A stretch of DNA of 21,045 bases from a virus, in the IMG/VR virus record IMGVR_UViG_3300027963_000393, positions 1-21,045 of that record. One strand, written 5' to 3'. Positions 8,726-15,340 of this stretch are shown in pieces. The notes below the pieces were generated by a model that saw only the letters and a program-made list of their open reading frames with translations, searched no databases and was not told where the DNA came from. Numbering within the stretch: the first letter of the stretch is position 1; every line of letters starts with the position of its first letter. The position numbers were made by a program, and so were the translations under genes.

Positions 8726-9271
8726 ATGGCAGCAGGATCAAACATTATGCGCCACGAGTTACTCGCTAACGACTGGGATGTTGCAGAGTTCCTTGACCGC
8801 GTTACTCCAAAGATGCACGAAGAATGCTGGATTTGGGAAGGCGCAAAAGTCTCAGAAGGTTATGGATTTATCAAGCGCAAGAAGAACGGCAAGTCTGTAA
8901 CTATGTTTGCACACCGCTTGATGTACACAATTCATAACGGAGCAATCCCTGAAGGATATGTTGTTGACCATATGTGTCACAGTGAAGATACAGAAGCCTG
9001 CGAAGGTGGCGCTTGTATCCATCGTGCTTGTATTAACCCAGCACACCTACAGGCAATTACATTTAAGATGAATTTACAGCTAGCAAAGAAGTGGCGTGGT
9101 GGGCAGTTCCCATCAAGCAGTAGAAAGAATCGCCGTGAGAAGCGCGGCACTTGTCGTAAGGGTCATCCTTGGATTGAGGAGAATATGGTCATTAGAAAAT
9201 CAGGGCGTGTTGATTGCGCAACTTGTCGCAAAGTACACAACGCTAAGATCAATGCAAAGGTGGGAATCTAG
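8726..9271 (+). CDS. HNH homing-type endonuclease, HNH_3-like (181 aa)
   Basis: Lies between tip paralogues A and B. The start at 8726 has AAGGGG about 9 nt upstream; the ATG at 8747 is an alternative. The core reads CWIWEGAKVSEGYGFI, FAHRLMYTIHNGAIPEGYVV, DHMCHS, then CINPAHLQAIT, the typical layout of phage HNH_3 nucleases (W.G......GYG ... AHR..Y....G.IP....DH.C....CVNP.HL). A basic segment and a C-terminal Cys motif (CRKGHPW ... CATCRKVHN) probably bind DNA. Such genes usually move by homing into neighbouring conserved sites. Confidence 0.9.
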   Translation: MAAGSNIMRHELLANDWDVAEFLDRVTPKMHEECWIWEGAKVSEGYGFIKRKKNGKSVTMFAHRLMYTIHNGAIPEGYVVDHMCHSEDTEACEGGACIHRACINPAHLQAITFKMNLQLAKKWRGGQFPSSSRKNRREKRGTCRKGHPWIEENMVIRKSGRVDCATCRKVHNAKINAKVGI

Positions 9272-9771
9272 TGGCTGCTTCTAGTACATATACCCCAATA
9301 GCGACTACTACGCTGGCAAGCGCAACCTCAACAGTAACCTTTTCAAGTATTTCAGGAAGTTACACAGATTTAGTCTTTATCTTTTCGGGCAACACAAGCG
9401 CAATCGCTAACTCATTTATGCGTTTCAACTCTGATAGTGGAACTAATTACTCTATGACGTGGATGGCAGGTGATGGAACCTCTGCTCTTTCGGGTCGTGA
9501 AACCACAAAAACACGCCTTCTTATTGACGTGTATGGTTATGCCAATCCATCAAACATTACAAACAAAGTTATGAGTATTCAAAACTATTCCAATGCGACT
9601 ACATACAAAACCGTACTAGGCCGTGCTAATAACTCGGCAGTTGGTACTGATGCGCTTGTAGGTTTATGGCGCTCTACTTCTGCCATTACTCAAATAGATA
9701 TTCTTACATTAAGTGCAACCACATTTTCAGTCGGCTCTACCTTTACCCTATACGGAATCGCGGCGGCTTAA
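9271..9771 (+). CDS. Fibre-tip paralogue B (166 aa)
   Basis: GTG start overlapping the TAG of the HNH gene by 1 nt. The pattern shared with paralogue A includes YTPIATTTLASATSTVTFSS, FMRFNSDSGTNYSM, GDGTSAL, and LWRSTSAITQIDIL near the end, closing FTLYGIAAA. It is closer to A than to C in the FNSD.G.NYSM segment. It is probably a receptor-binding tip or fibre cap. Lacking any enzyme motif, it is most likely structural. Confidence 0.7.
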   Translation: MAASSTYTPIATTTLASATSTVTFSSISGSYTDLVFIFSGNTSAIANSFMRFNSDSGTNYSMTWMAGDGTSALSGRETTKTRLLIDVYGYANPSNITNKVMSIQNYSNATTYKTVLGRANNSAVGTDALVGLWRSTSAITQIDILTLSATTFSVGSTFTLYGIAAA

Positions 9772-9780
9772 GGAGCAACT

Positions 9781-10299
9781 ATGGCAAATACCTTCGAACT
9801 TATTGCATCTAGTACTTTAGCAAGCCCAGCCGCCACGATTAGTTTCACTTCTATTCCAGCAACTTTTACAGATTTGTGTTTAGTCTTGTCATTAAGAGTC
9901 ACTAGAGCCTATGCTGCTTCCACGATTGGTTTAACAGTGAATAGTTCTGCTACTGGATATTCACAAAAAACATTAAGCGGTGATGGGAGTGCCGCTTCAT
10001 CTAGCGGCGGTACATCATTAGTGAGAATTGCCGATTTGACTGTTCCTGCTAATACTGCAACAGCAAGCACTTTTGGCAATCAAATGATTTATTTTACAAA
10101 TTACGCAAGCAGTAATAATAAATCTATCTCGGCTGATTCAGTGTCAGAGCAAAACGGAACAACCGCATATGCAAATCTAGTTGCTGGACTTTGGGCTGAC
10201 AGTGCAGCAATTTCCACTATATCTTTGAACGAACCTAATGGAAGTTCTAATTTTGCAACCTACTCAACCGCCTACCTATATGGAGTAAAGTCAAGTTAA
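9781..10299 (+). CDS. Fibre-tip paralogue C (172 aa)
   Basis: AAGGAG lies 5 nt before the ATG. It shares with A and B the opening FELIASSTLASPAATISFTS and IPATFTDLCL, the SGDGSAA segment, and the closing AGLWADSAAISTISL ... AYLYGVKSS. The middle has diverged (TVNSSATGYSQKTL in place of FNSD.G.NYSM), as expected for a tip under selection to bind different receptors. No HNH gene separates it from B, but one follows it directly. Confidence 0.7.
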   Translation: MANTFELIASSTLASPAATISFTSIPATFTDLCLVLSLRVTRAYAASTIGLTVNSSATGYSQKTLSGDGSAASSSGGTSLVRIADLTVPANTATASTFGNQMIYFTNYASSNNKSISADSVSEQNGTTAYANLVAGLWADSAAISTISLNEPNGSSNFATYSTAYLYGVKSS

Positions 10300-10303
10300 C
10301 GGC

Positions 10304-10315
10304 TATACTTAACCT
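10304..10315 (+). promoter_or_regulatory. Candidate leaderless -10 box for the HNH gene at 10316
   Basis: TATACT (10304-10309) ends exactly 6 nt before the ATG and no Shine-Dalgarno site is present. The box is close to the TATAAT consensus, but I see no good -35. A self-contained leaderless promoter would let a homing gene be expressed independently of the fibre operon. The sequence is seen; the activity is inferred. Confidence 0.5.
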
Positions 10316-10882
10316 ATGCCATATACAAACGATTACGCTTGCACCGTAGATGGTTGCGAACGCAAGCGAAGAACCAAACTGCACTGTCCAACACATAATG
10401 CTAGGTTCAAGAAGTACGGGGATCCGCTTGGTAAAGCCAGGTGGGACTATCGCTTTGAACATCATAGTTGCACAATAGATGGATGCGATAAAAAGCACGC
10501 AGCTAAAGGTCTATGCCAAATGCACTATAGGCGCAAGGCTCTATACGGTGATCCATTAGTTACTAAAGGTAATCCTAGAGGTAACAAAGTTATGGTAACT
10601 AATACTGGTTACATCAGTATTTATGAGCCAGAACATCCTAACGCAGCAGGTAATGGATATGTACTAGAACACAGAAAAGTAATGTCTGACCATCTTGGTA
10701 GGGCTTTACTTCAAAGTGAAAGTGTTCATCACGTTAACGGTGATAGAACAGATAACCAATTAGAAAATCTTGAACTTTGGTCTAGCGCACAACCGGCAGG
10801 ACAAAGACAAGAAGACAAAGTTAAATGGGCGTTGGAAATGATTATCCTGTACGCACCACATCTATTAAAGGAGACAGAATGA
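10316..10882 (+). CDS. HNH endonuclease with tandem zinc-finger repeats (188 aa)
   Basis: Two similar N-terminal units, each C-x4-C-x(9)-C-x2-H followed by R...YGDPL (CTVDGCERK ... CPTHNARFKKYGDPL, then CTIDGCDKK ... CQMHYRRKALYGDPL), should be zinc-binding DNA-recognition fingers. The HNH_3 core is HRKVMSDHLGRALL, SVHHVNGDRTDNQLENLELW, with the HH..N..........N...LW signature. I recall homing endonucleases with this finger-plus-HNH layout. It lies after tip paralogue C, interrupting the fibre region, and overlaps the next gene by 4 nt. Confidence 0.9.
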   Translation: MPYTNDYACTVDGCERKRRTKLHCPTHNARFKKYGDPLGKARWDYRFEHHSCTIDGCDKKHAAKGLCQMHYRRKALYGDPLVTKGNPRGNKVMVTNTGYISIYEPEHPNAAGNGYVLEHRKVMSDHLGRALLQSESVHHVNGDRTDNQLENLELWSSAQPAGQRQEDKVKWALEMIILYAPHLLKETE

Positions 10883-11112
10883 GTAACCCAACACGAATCG
10901 AAATCAACTGCGAGACAGGCGTGGAGTCAATCATCGAATTGACCGATGCTGAAGTAGCAGAGATGACCTACGCAGCAGAACTAGCAGCTGAGAAGAAGGC
11001 TGAAGAAGATGCAGCAGCAGAAGCACTTGCTGCACTTAAGGCATCAGCAAAGGCAAAGCTTGTTGCAGGTACACCGCTTACCGAAGCAGAAGCAAACACG
11101 CTCGTTCTCTAG
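10879..11112 (+). CDS. Small Ala/Glu-rich coiled-coil protein (77 aa)
   Basis: The ATG at 10879 (ATGA overlap, AAAGGAGA upstream) is better than the in-frame ATG at 10825 inside the HNH gene. The N-terminus (PTRIEINCETGVESIIEL) is a short beta hairpin; it is followed by LTDAEVAEMTYAAELAAEKKAEEDAAAEALAAL-type helix, a probable coiled coil, ending AKLVAGTPLTEAEANTLVL. Small proteins of this build often follow fibre genes in phages. A fibre-assembly or chaperone role is possible, but no function is established. Confidence 0.55.
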   Translation: MSNPTRIEINCETGVESIIELTDAEVAEMTYAAELAAEKKAEEDAAAEALAALKASAKAKLVAGTPLTEAEANTLVL

Positions 11113-11139
11113 TTTAATCTTTCTATTTAAGGAGAAGTA

Positions 11140-13047
11140 ATGCCATACGGCGATGACATAACCGAAGGTATCCCGTATACCCTCTCCAACCCTGCGGGAT
11201 CTACTACCTACACTCCAACCGGACCAGCATACGAAGTAGCCTTTGCTGCGTTGCCATTTTTCCTTGCTAACTCTGACGAGCAACCGTATCGCCGTGTAAC
11301 TGCTCAGTATCGTAAGCAACAGATTGACCAGACACGTGAGGCTGGAGAACAGACTCTGACTGGTTGGTGGCTACGCAGCCAATCATCCTTTCACCTTGGT
11401 GCTGGCATTAAGTTCTTTGAACCACAGCAAGAAGAGTCGCTACGCTTCCAGTACACAGAGTCTAAAGGTTTAGATATCTGGACTAGAGGACAGGCAACCC
11501 TGCTCAATGACACAGCCAGCTTCTATGCTGGTGCTGCTGCTGCACAACTTATCGGTGTCAATGATGGCACCAGTGACTGCATTTTGGTAACAGATGGCAC
11601 AGCGCTCAAGAAGATTACTAGCGCTGGAGTATCAAGTACTTACACACAGGCTGGCACACCAGCTACTATCTTTAGCCTTACTACTAATGGTAAGCAGTAC
11701 TTCTTTATCAATGGCAGCCACGTACACCGAGGTAACCTTGCTGGTACTACTAGCGATACTGAAATCTATAACGCTTCTAGCACTACTCGTGGAACTATTC
11801 GTTATGTAAAGCAACGCCTTATTGCTGCTATCAATAACAAAATCTATGAACTAGATGCCAATAACGCATCTGGTGCGCTACCTGCTGCTTTATATACACA
11901 TCCTAATACTTCTTGGGTATGGTCTAGCATCTCTGAAGGACCACAGGCTATCTACATCTCTGGCTATGATCCCAACGGTACTTCATCATCTGTATTTAAG
12001 ATTGCCTTAGACCCTACAATTAGTAACTCTTTAGGTTTTCCTACACTAGAAACACCCACTGTTATTATTGATATGCCACAAGGTGAGCGCATCAATGACT
12101 TTGATGTATACCTTGGTGCTTATGCAATCCTTGCCACCAGTCTAGGTTTTAGAGTAGGTGTCTCTGATGCTACCGGAGATATCCAGTACGGACCACTTCT
12201 GTTTAGAGATGCAGCCTGTAACGCTATTGCTTTTAGGGATAGTTATGCCTACATTGCAACCCTTGTAGATGGTGAAGCAGGGCTAGTGCGTGTAGATTTA
12301 TCTACTACTGTCATAACAAACAGCCTGTTATTTCCTTGGGCTTGGGATCTGATAGCAACTGGTACTACTACCACTGCATCTCAGGTTGCCTTCTTTGGCA
12401 ACTCAGACAGAGCAGCCTTTACCAATGGCAATAACACTTGGGCTGAATCAACTACCAGCCTAGTAGCAAGTGGCTACCTGCGTACCGGATTTATTCGCTA
12501 TAACACACTTGAGACAAAGATTTACAAACTAATGCAAGCTCGTGTAGATACAACCAATGGTGGAATTAACATTGATTCTATTGACTCGGTAGATACTGAG
12601 TATCGTATTGGTACATTCTCACAAGGGGCTACAGTGCCTCAAATCAATATCAGCTACCCACAAGCTGCCCAAGAGTATCTTGGATTTAAGTTTACACTGA
12701 ATCGTTCTAGTACCGATGTAACCAAGGGTCCACTATTTACTGGTTATCAGATACGTTCCCTACCTGCAACACCACGCCAGCGCCTGATTCAGTACCCAGT
12801 GTTCTGCTATGACCACGAGAGCGACAAGTTTGGTAATGAGATTGGCTACGAAGGATCTGCATACGAACGTATGTCACAACTAGAATCCGTTGAAAATGCT
12901 GGAGATACTATCCGCGTTCAGGATATGAGAACCGGTGAGTCATACCTTGGTATCATCGAAGAGATGGACTTTATGAATAAGACACCAGAGGATAAAAGGT
13001 TCTCTGGTTTTGGCGGCACACTTCTAGTCACGATTCGGACGGTCTAA
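11140..13047 (+). CDS. Large tail protein, beta-propeller-like (635 aa)
   Basis: AAGGAGAAG site before the ATG. The N-terminal part (YEVAFAALPFFLANSDEQPYRR ... WWLRSQSSFHLGAGIKFFE) is followed by repeating beta segments with short hydrophobic strands and Asp/Gly turns (DCILVTDGTALKKIT, KQYFFINGSHVHRGNL, RGTIRYVKQRLIAAINNKIYEL, SVFKIALDP, LVRVDLST). These are suggestive of a beta-propeller. A C-terminal beta domain (YPVFCYDHESDKFG ... GESYLGIIEEMDF) ends it. Comparable large proteins serve as tail-nozzle or tail-hub components in short-tailed phages, so that is my best guess. It is the biggest virion protein here. Confidence 0.55.
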   Translation: MPYGDDITEGIPYTLSNPAGSTTYTPTGPAYEVAFAALPFFLANSDEQPYRRVTAQYRKQQIDQTREAGEQTLTGWWLRSQSSFHLGAGIKFFEPQQEESLRFQYTESKGLDIWTRGQATLLNDTASFYAGAAAAQLIGVNDGTSDCILVTDGTALKKITSAGVSSTYTQAGTPATIFSLTTNGKQYFFINGSHVHRGNLAGTTSDTEIYNASSTTRGTIRYVKQRLIAAINNKIYELDANNASGALPAALYTHPNTSWVWSSISEGPQAIYISGYDPNGTSSSVFKIALDPTISNSLGFPTLETPTVIIDMPQGERINDFDVYLGAYAILATSLGFRVGVSDATGDIQYGPLLFRDAACNAIAFRDSYAYIATLVDGEAGLVRVDLSTTVITNSLLFPWAWDLIATGTTTTASQVAFFGNSDRAAFTNGNNTWAESTTSLVASGYLRTGFIRYNTLETKIYKLMQARVDTTNGGINIDSIDSVDTEYRIGTFSQGATVPQINISYPQAAQEYLGFKFTLNRSSTDVTKGPLFTGYQIRSLPATPRQRLIQYPVFCYDHESDKFGNEIGYEGSAYERMSQLESVENAGDTIRVQDMRTGESYLGIIEEMDFMNKTPEDKRFSGFGGTLLVTIRTV

Positions 13048-13241
13048 TGGAACTGAAAGACTATACAACAATAGCAGTTGCAGTAATGACAATCTTTGGT
13101 GGCTTCGTTGGCGCCGTCAAATGGATGGTCAAGCACTACCTTAACGAACTTAAACCGAACGGTGGCAGCTCAATCAAGGATTCTATGAACCGTATGGAAC
13201 AGCGCATTGACGATCTTTACAAACTGGTAGCGGAGAAGTAA
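13047..13241 (+). CDS. Membrane-anchored coiled-coil protein, probable lysis accessory (64 aa)
   Basis: TAATG overlap with the tail gene. One transmembrane segment at about residues 8-26 (TIAVAVMTIFGGFVGAVKW) is followed by a C-terminal helix with heptad-like pattern (KDSMNRMEQRIDDLYKLVAEK). This resembles XhlA/DUF2746-like small proteins found beside lysis genes in phages of Gram-positive hosts. It sits right before the endolysin, so it may be a holin or holin partner. Confidence 0.6.
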   Translation: MELKDYTTIAVAVMTIFGGFVGAVKWMVKHYLNELKPNGGSSIKDSMNRMEQRIDDLYKLVAEK

Positions 13242-13696
13242 TGATTCCACTAGCAAAGCGTGCAACACCTGCAGCTATTGCAGTACTGCGCCAAGCAACA
13301 GCGCACTTTCCTAAGCGCAAGAAGGCAAGTGATGGCCTACTGCCATCGGCAGCACACGTACATCAGAACCCAAACTCTGACCACAACTCAGGGTACGCGG
13401 TAGACATAACACACGATTCTGTCAATGGTGTTGATTGCGTTATTGCTTATCAAGAATTTCAGAAAGACCCACGCGTTAAGTACTTAATATTCGCTGGCAG
13501 GATTTGGTCAAAGGAGAAGGGTAGCAAAGTCTATACCGGACCCAACAAGCACCACAAACATCTTCACATCTCCATAAAAGAGAACTGTGGGGATGACACA
13601 TCGCCTTGGTTTACTTGGCTCCCCAAGCCCAAGGTAGTAAATAAAGTAAAGGCTAACCTACCCAAGCCTTTACCTAAGAAAAAGGAGAACAAATGA
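13241..13696 (+). CDS. Endolysin, M15-type (VanY-like) zinc peptidase (151 aa)
   Basis: Cuts peptide cross-links of peptidoglycan to release phage. The zinc-site pattern of M15 peptidases is visible: SDHNSGYAVDITH (H48 and D55) and HKHLHIS (H109, with H107 nearby). The N-terminal segment (KRATPAAIAVLRQATAHFPKRKKASDGLLPSAAH) has the SDG.....H layout common in these phage enzymes. A basic tail rich in Lys/Pro (KPKVVNKVKANLPKPLPKKK) may aid wall binding; no separate cell-wall-binding domain is seen. No signal peptide, so a holin is needed, and a candidate follows with a 4-nt overlap. Confidence 0.8.
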   Translation: MIPLAKRATPAAIAVLRQATAHFPKRKKASDGLLPSAAHVHQNPNSDHNSGYAVDITHDSVNGVDCVIAYQEFQKDPRVKYLIFAGRIWSKEKGSKVYTGPNKHHKHLHISIKENCGDDTSPWFTWLPKPKVVNKVKANLPKPLPKKKENK

Positions 13697-13884
13697 ACAA
13701 GAAGAAATTAGAAGCTATCGCAGCAACATATCTTCGTGCTGGTATTGCGGCAGTAATTGCCCTTTACCTTGCAGGAGTTACAGATCCAAAGGCTTTGGCA
13801 ACAGCAGGAATTGCTGCTATTGCAGGTCCATTGCTTAAGGCGATTGACCCAAACGCAAAAGAGTTTGGTCGTGGTGCTAAGTAA
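13693..13884 (+). CDS. Putative holin (63 aa)
   Basis: AAGGAG precedes the ATG. Two hydrophobic stretches, about residues 16-29 (RAGIAAVIALYLAG) and 34-50 (ALATAGIAAIAGPLLKA), flank a short turn, with a charged N-terminus (NKKKLEAIA) and a basic C-terminus ending EFGRGAK. The LDPN-like and EFGRG ending is something I recall from actinophage holin-like proteins. It would form membrane lesions that let the M15 enzyme reach the wall. Last gene of the late operon, followed by a terminator. Confidence 0.7.
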   Translation: MNKKKLEAIAATYLRAGIAAVIALYLAGVTDPKALATAGIAAIAGPLLKAIDPNAKEFGRGAK

Positions 13885-13907
13885 TTAGCCCATAAGCGCG
13901 AGGCAAC

Positions 13908-13951
13908 AGCCCTCACTCAGGAGAAATCCTGGGTGGGGGCTTATTTTTTAT
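13908..13951 (+). terminator. Strong rho-independent terminator of the late operon
   Basis: A 15-bp stem (13908-13922 with 13927-13941, two G-U pairs) closes a GAAA tetraloop (13923-13926, a stable GNRA loop) and is followed by TATTTTTTA. It ends + strand transcription after the lysis genes and just before the convergent minus-strand HNH gene. No T-run is present on the other side, so it should work mainly for + transcripts. Confidence 0.92.
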
Positions 13952-13953
13952 GC

Positions 13954-14307
13954 CTAAAATATGCCTGAGTTAGAGTCCCCACTCAAGTAGGTCTTCAGGC
14001 GGTGGCAGTTTGCACAGAGCGTCTGTAAGTTTGATGGGTCGTTGTTCCATCTATCCCCGTCAATGTGGTCCACGTCAAGCTGACTGATGTGGACTGGCTT
14101 GAAGTCACAGCGCTGGCAGTAATCTTTCTTATGGATTGCGTAGGGATATTGACTCTTAATGATGTTGCGTCTGTAAACCGTAAAGCATCTGAATCTACTG
14201 GTAGCTGTAGACATCCTTGAGTCCCTAAGTTTGATTCTAGTAGGCCCACAGACTGAGCAGATACCAGTCCTGGACTCTTCATCAATCTCCGAAAGTCTGT
14301 GCTTCAT
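13954..14307 (-). CDS. HNH endonuclease, minus strand (117 aa)
   Basis: I place the start at the ATG at 14307 (MKHRLSEIDEE); an ATG at 14343 would add 12 residues and overlap the upstream gene more. The N-terminal part has CSVCG and a later Cys. The nuclease core reads CQRCDF ... LDVDHIDGDRWNNDPSNLQ, TLCANCHRLKT, the classical HNH plus CxxC layout (DHIDG..NNDP.NLQ.LC..CH). It overlaps the upstream zinc-ribbon gene by 26 nt. This pair is the only minus-strand coding block and looks like a mobile insert between the late and early modules. Confidence 0.85.
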   Translation of the reverse strand: MKHRLSEIDEESRTGICSVCGPTRIKLRDSRMSTATSRFRCFTVYRRNIIKSQYPYAIHKKDYCQRCDFKPVHISQLDVDHIDGDRWNNDPSNLQTLCANCHRLKTYLSGDSNSGIF

Positions 14308-14515
14308 ACCTGTCAGGTTCACAAGGAACTCGTACCAAAGCACCGCAGGAAAAGCAGGTAGCGTCTAGGAAGTACCAAGATAGCTCGAAGTCATCAAAGG
14401 ACGCTGCAACGTTGAATACTTGGGAGCCACATATGCACACGTGGACTGGTCCTAAGTCCCGCAGATCGGCACCAGTGACCTGTGGTAGCCCACGTAGTGG
14501 GTTTCTGTGCTTCAT
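14282..14515 (-). CDS. Zinc-ribbon-like small protein, minus strand (77 aa)
   Basis: The ATG at 14515 is used because the longer frame upstream runs through an inverted-repeat region and shows no protein-like sequence. The protein has CICGSQVFNVAASFDDFELSWYFLDATCFSCGALV: a CxCG and a CxxCG pair separated by an aromatic strand region, a probable zinc ribbon. I recall similar CxCGS..F.V..SF.DYE...YF....C..CG proteins in actinophages, with unknown function. It is transcribed with the HNH gene on the minus strand. No clear SD site is present. Confidence 0.6.
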   Translation of the reverse strand: MKHRNPLRGLPQVTGADLRDLGPVHVCICGSQVFNVAASFDDFELSWYFLDATCFSCGALVRVPCEPDRYEAQTFGD

Positions 14516-14529
14516 TCTTGGCAGGGTTG

Positions 14530-14588
14530 GTAGACGGAGCCGGACCAGCAGTACGGTACTGTCCGTCTGCTGCGCCCCTAAAGGGCGC
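14530..14588. promoter_or_regulatory. Cluster of inverted repeats in the divergent region
   Basis: Three features are visible. GTAGACGGA (14530-14538) pairs with TCCGTCTGC (14562-14570) with one wobble. Nested inside is the near-perfect palindrome CAGTAC-G-GTACTG (14549-14561). Next to it GCGCCC-CTAAA-GGGCGC (14572-14588) forms a 6-bp stem. No T-run follows any of them. They sit between divergently transcribed genes, so they may be an operator pair or a structured RNA. The inverted repeats are seen; the function is unknown. Confidence 0.5.
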
Positions 14589-14597
14589 CCTGTCTGC

Positions 14598-14626
14598 TTA
14601 ACTCGCCTCACGGCTCGTAGTATACA
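14598..14626 (+). promoter_or_regulatory. Candidate sigma70-type promoter for the rightward early/middle operon
   Basis: TTAACT (14598-14603) and TATACA (14621-14626) are separated by 17 nt, each matching 4 of 6 consensus bases. The expected start of transcription near 14633 would lead into the proteasome-like gene and the downstream replication genes. The inverted repeats lie just upstream. On the minus strand the same place holds TATACT (14624-14619), which could serve the minus-strand pair, but I see no good -35 for it. Confidence 0.4.
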
Positions 14627-14665
14627 CATACCCATCTGAGTAATGTGTCTTACGACACGCAATGG

Positions 14666-14677
14666 TACGATAAGGCT
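14666..14677 (+). promoter_or_regulatory. Candidate leaderless -10 box for the Ntn-hydrolase gene
   Basis: TACGAT (14666-14671) is followed by exactly 6 nt and then ATG at 14678, with no well-placed SD site (an AAGG sits only 2 nt from the ATG). It fits the actinobacterial TANNNT-N6-8-start layout of leaderless genes. It is an alternative to the promoter at 14598-14626; both could act. Confidence 0.4.
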
Positions 14678-15232
14678 ATGACAACCTTAGTAGGTATTCA
14701 AGGTAAAGACTTTGTAGTTTTTGCAGCAGATAGTCAGATAACAGATGGCGACCAACGCATCATCTCTATCGAGACGCCCAAGATAATCTCGGTAGGTAAG
14801 TACCTGCTGGGCCTTACTGGTGACTCACGTCCAGGTGACATCCTTGCCTACTCGTGGAAGCCACCGCTATATCGTGGTGAAGATCCCGTTCGTTTTATGG
14901 GTAGCAAGATACTTCCTAGTATCTCAGCAGCTTTCAAAGAAGGTAACTACGAGATTGATAACAAGGAGATGAACTTCTCGTTCCTTATCTCATTCAACGC
15001 TAACCTGTTCTCCATTGGTGGCGACCTATCGTTTAACACATCTGAGCGTGGGCTGTTCTCGGCAGGCTCAGGTGGAAATTATGCTCTTGGGTACTTGTAT
15101 TCCTTGCCACTTAAGAATTACAATAAACTCATTACGGCAAGTGTGGTAGCAGAAGAGTCGGTCAGGATTGCATCCTTACTAGATATCAATACGCATCCAC
15201 CAATACAAGTAATCGGACAAGTGAGGGTATAA
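14678..15232 (+). CDS. Proteasome-beta/HslV-like Ntn hydrolase (184 aa)
   Basis: A threonine protease of the proteasome fold. After Met removal the protein begins TTLVGIQGKDFVVFAADSQ. With Thr as residue 1, the catalytic Thr1, Asp17 and Lys34 (equivalent to Lys33) are present, as are a later GSG segment (SAGSGGNYALGYL) and an Asp in LLDINTHPP near residue 168 that matches the conserved C-terminal Asp. A GTG at 14645 would add a 12-residue propeptide, but Met directly before Thr1 argues for the ATG at 14678, as in HslV. Length fits HslV or a beta subunit. No ATPase partner is seen. It may degrade host or phage proteins, or work with host factors; substrate unknown. Confidence 0.75.
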   Translation: MTTLVGIQGKDFVVFAADSQITDGDQRIISIETPKIISVGKYLLGLTGDSRPGDILAYSWKPPLYRGEDPVRFMGSKILPSISAAFKEGNYEIDNKEMNFSFLISFNANLFSIGGDLSFNTSERGLFSAGSGGNYALGYLYSLPLKNYNKLITASVVAEESVRIASLLDINTHPPIQVIGQVRV

Positions 15233-15340
15233 ATGAAAGAGATAATTGCACTTTGTTTAACCAGCTTTCTACTAGGTTTCGTTGCAGCATATGGCTTCGA
15301 TACTTGGTTGACCTGGAGAGATGACCGCAAATGGCGATAG
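15233..15340 (+). CDS. Tiny single-pass membrane protein (35 aa)
   Basis: ATG directly after the previous TAA, with GAGGG upstream. A hydrophobic stretch (about residues 4-21, IIALCLTSFLLGFVAAYG) is followed by an aromatic, charged tail (FDTWLTWRDDRKWR), giving a type of small membrane anchor. It overlaps the next gene by 10 nt. The sequence is a plausible real protein, but nothing is known about its role. Confidence 0.5.
   Translation: MKEIIALCLTSFLLGFVAAYGFDTWLTWRDDRKWR

Noticed and set aside
11594-11809. Alternative + frame inside the large tail gene
   Set aside because: Leu/Ala-rich shadow frame without RBS within a clear coding gene.
14521-14590. Possible tRNA, because GCAGGG and CCCTGT can pair at the ends
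   Set aside because: No T-loop (GGTTCRA) signature, no proper D-arm or anticodon arm, and the inner stems have the wrong sizes.
14412-14639. Plus-strand frame of 75 codons in the divergent region
   Set aside because: It is mostly antisense to the zinc-ribbon gene, has no RBS and a composition unlike a protein.
14516-14662. N-terminal extension of the minus-strand zinc-ribbon gene up to 14662
   Set aside because: The added residues are Arg/Leu-rich with no family-like sequence, and they read through the palindromes and promoter-like sites.
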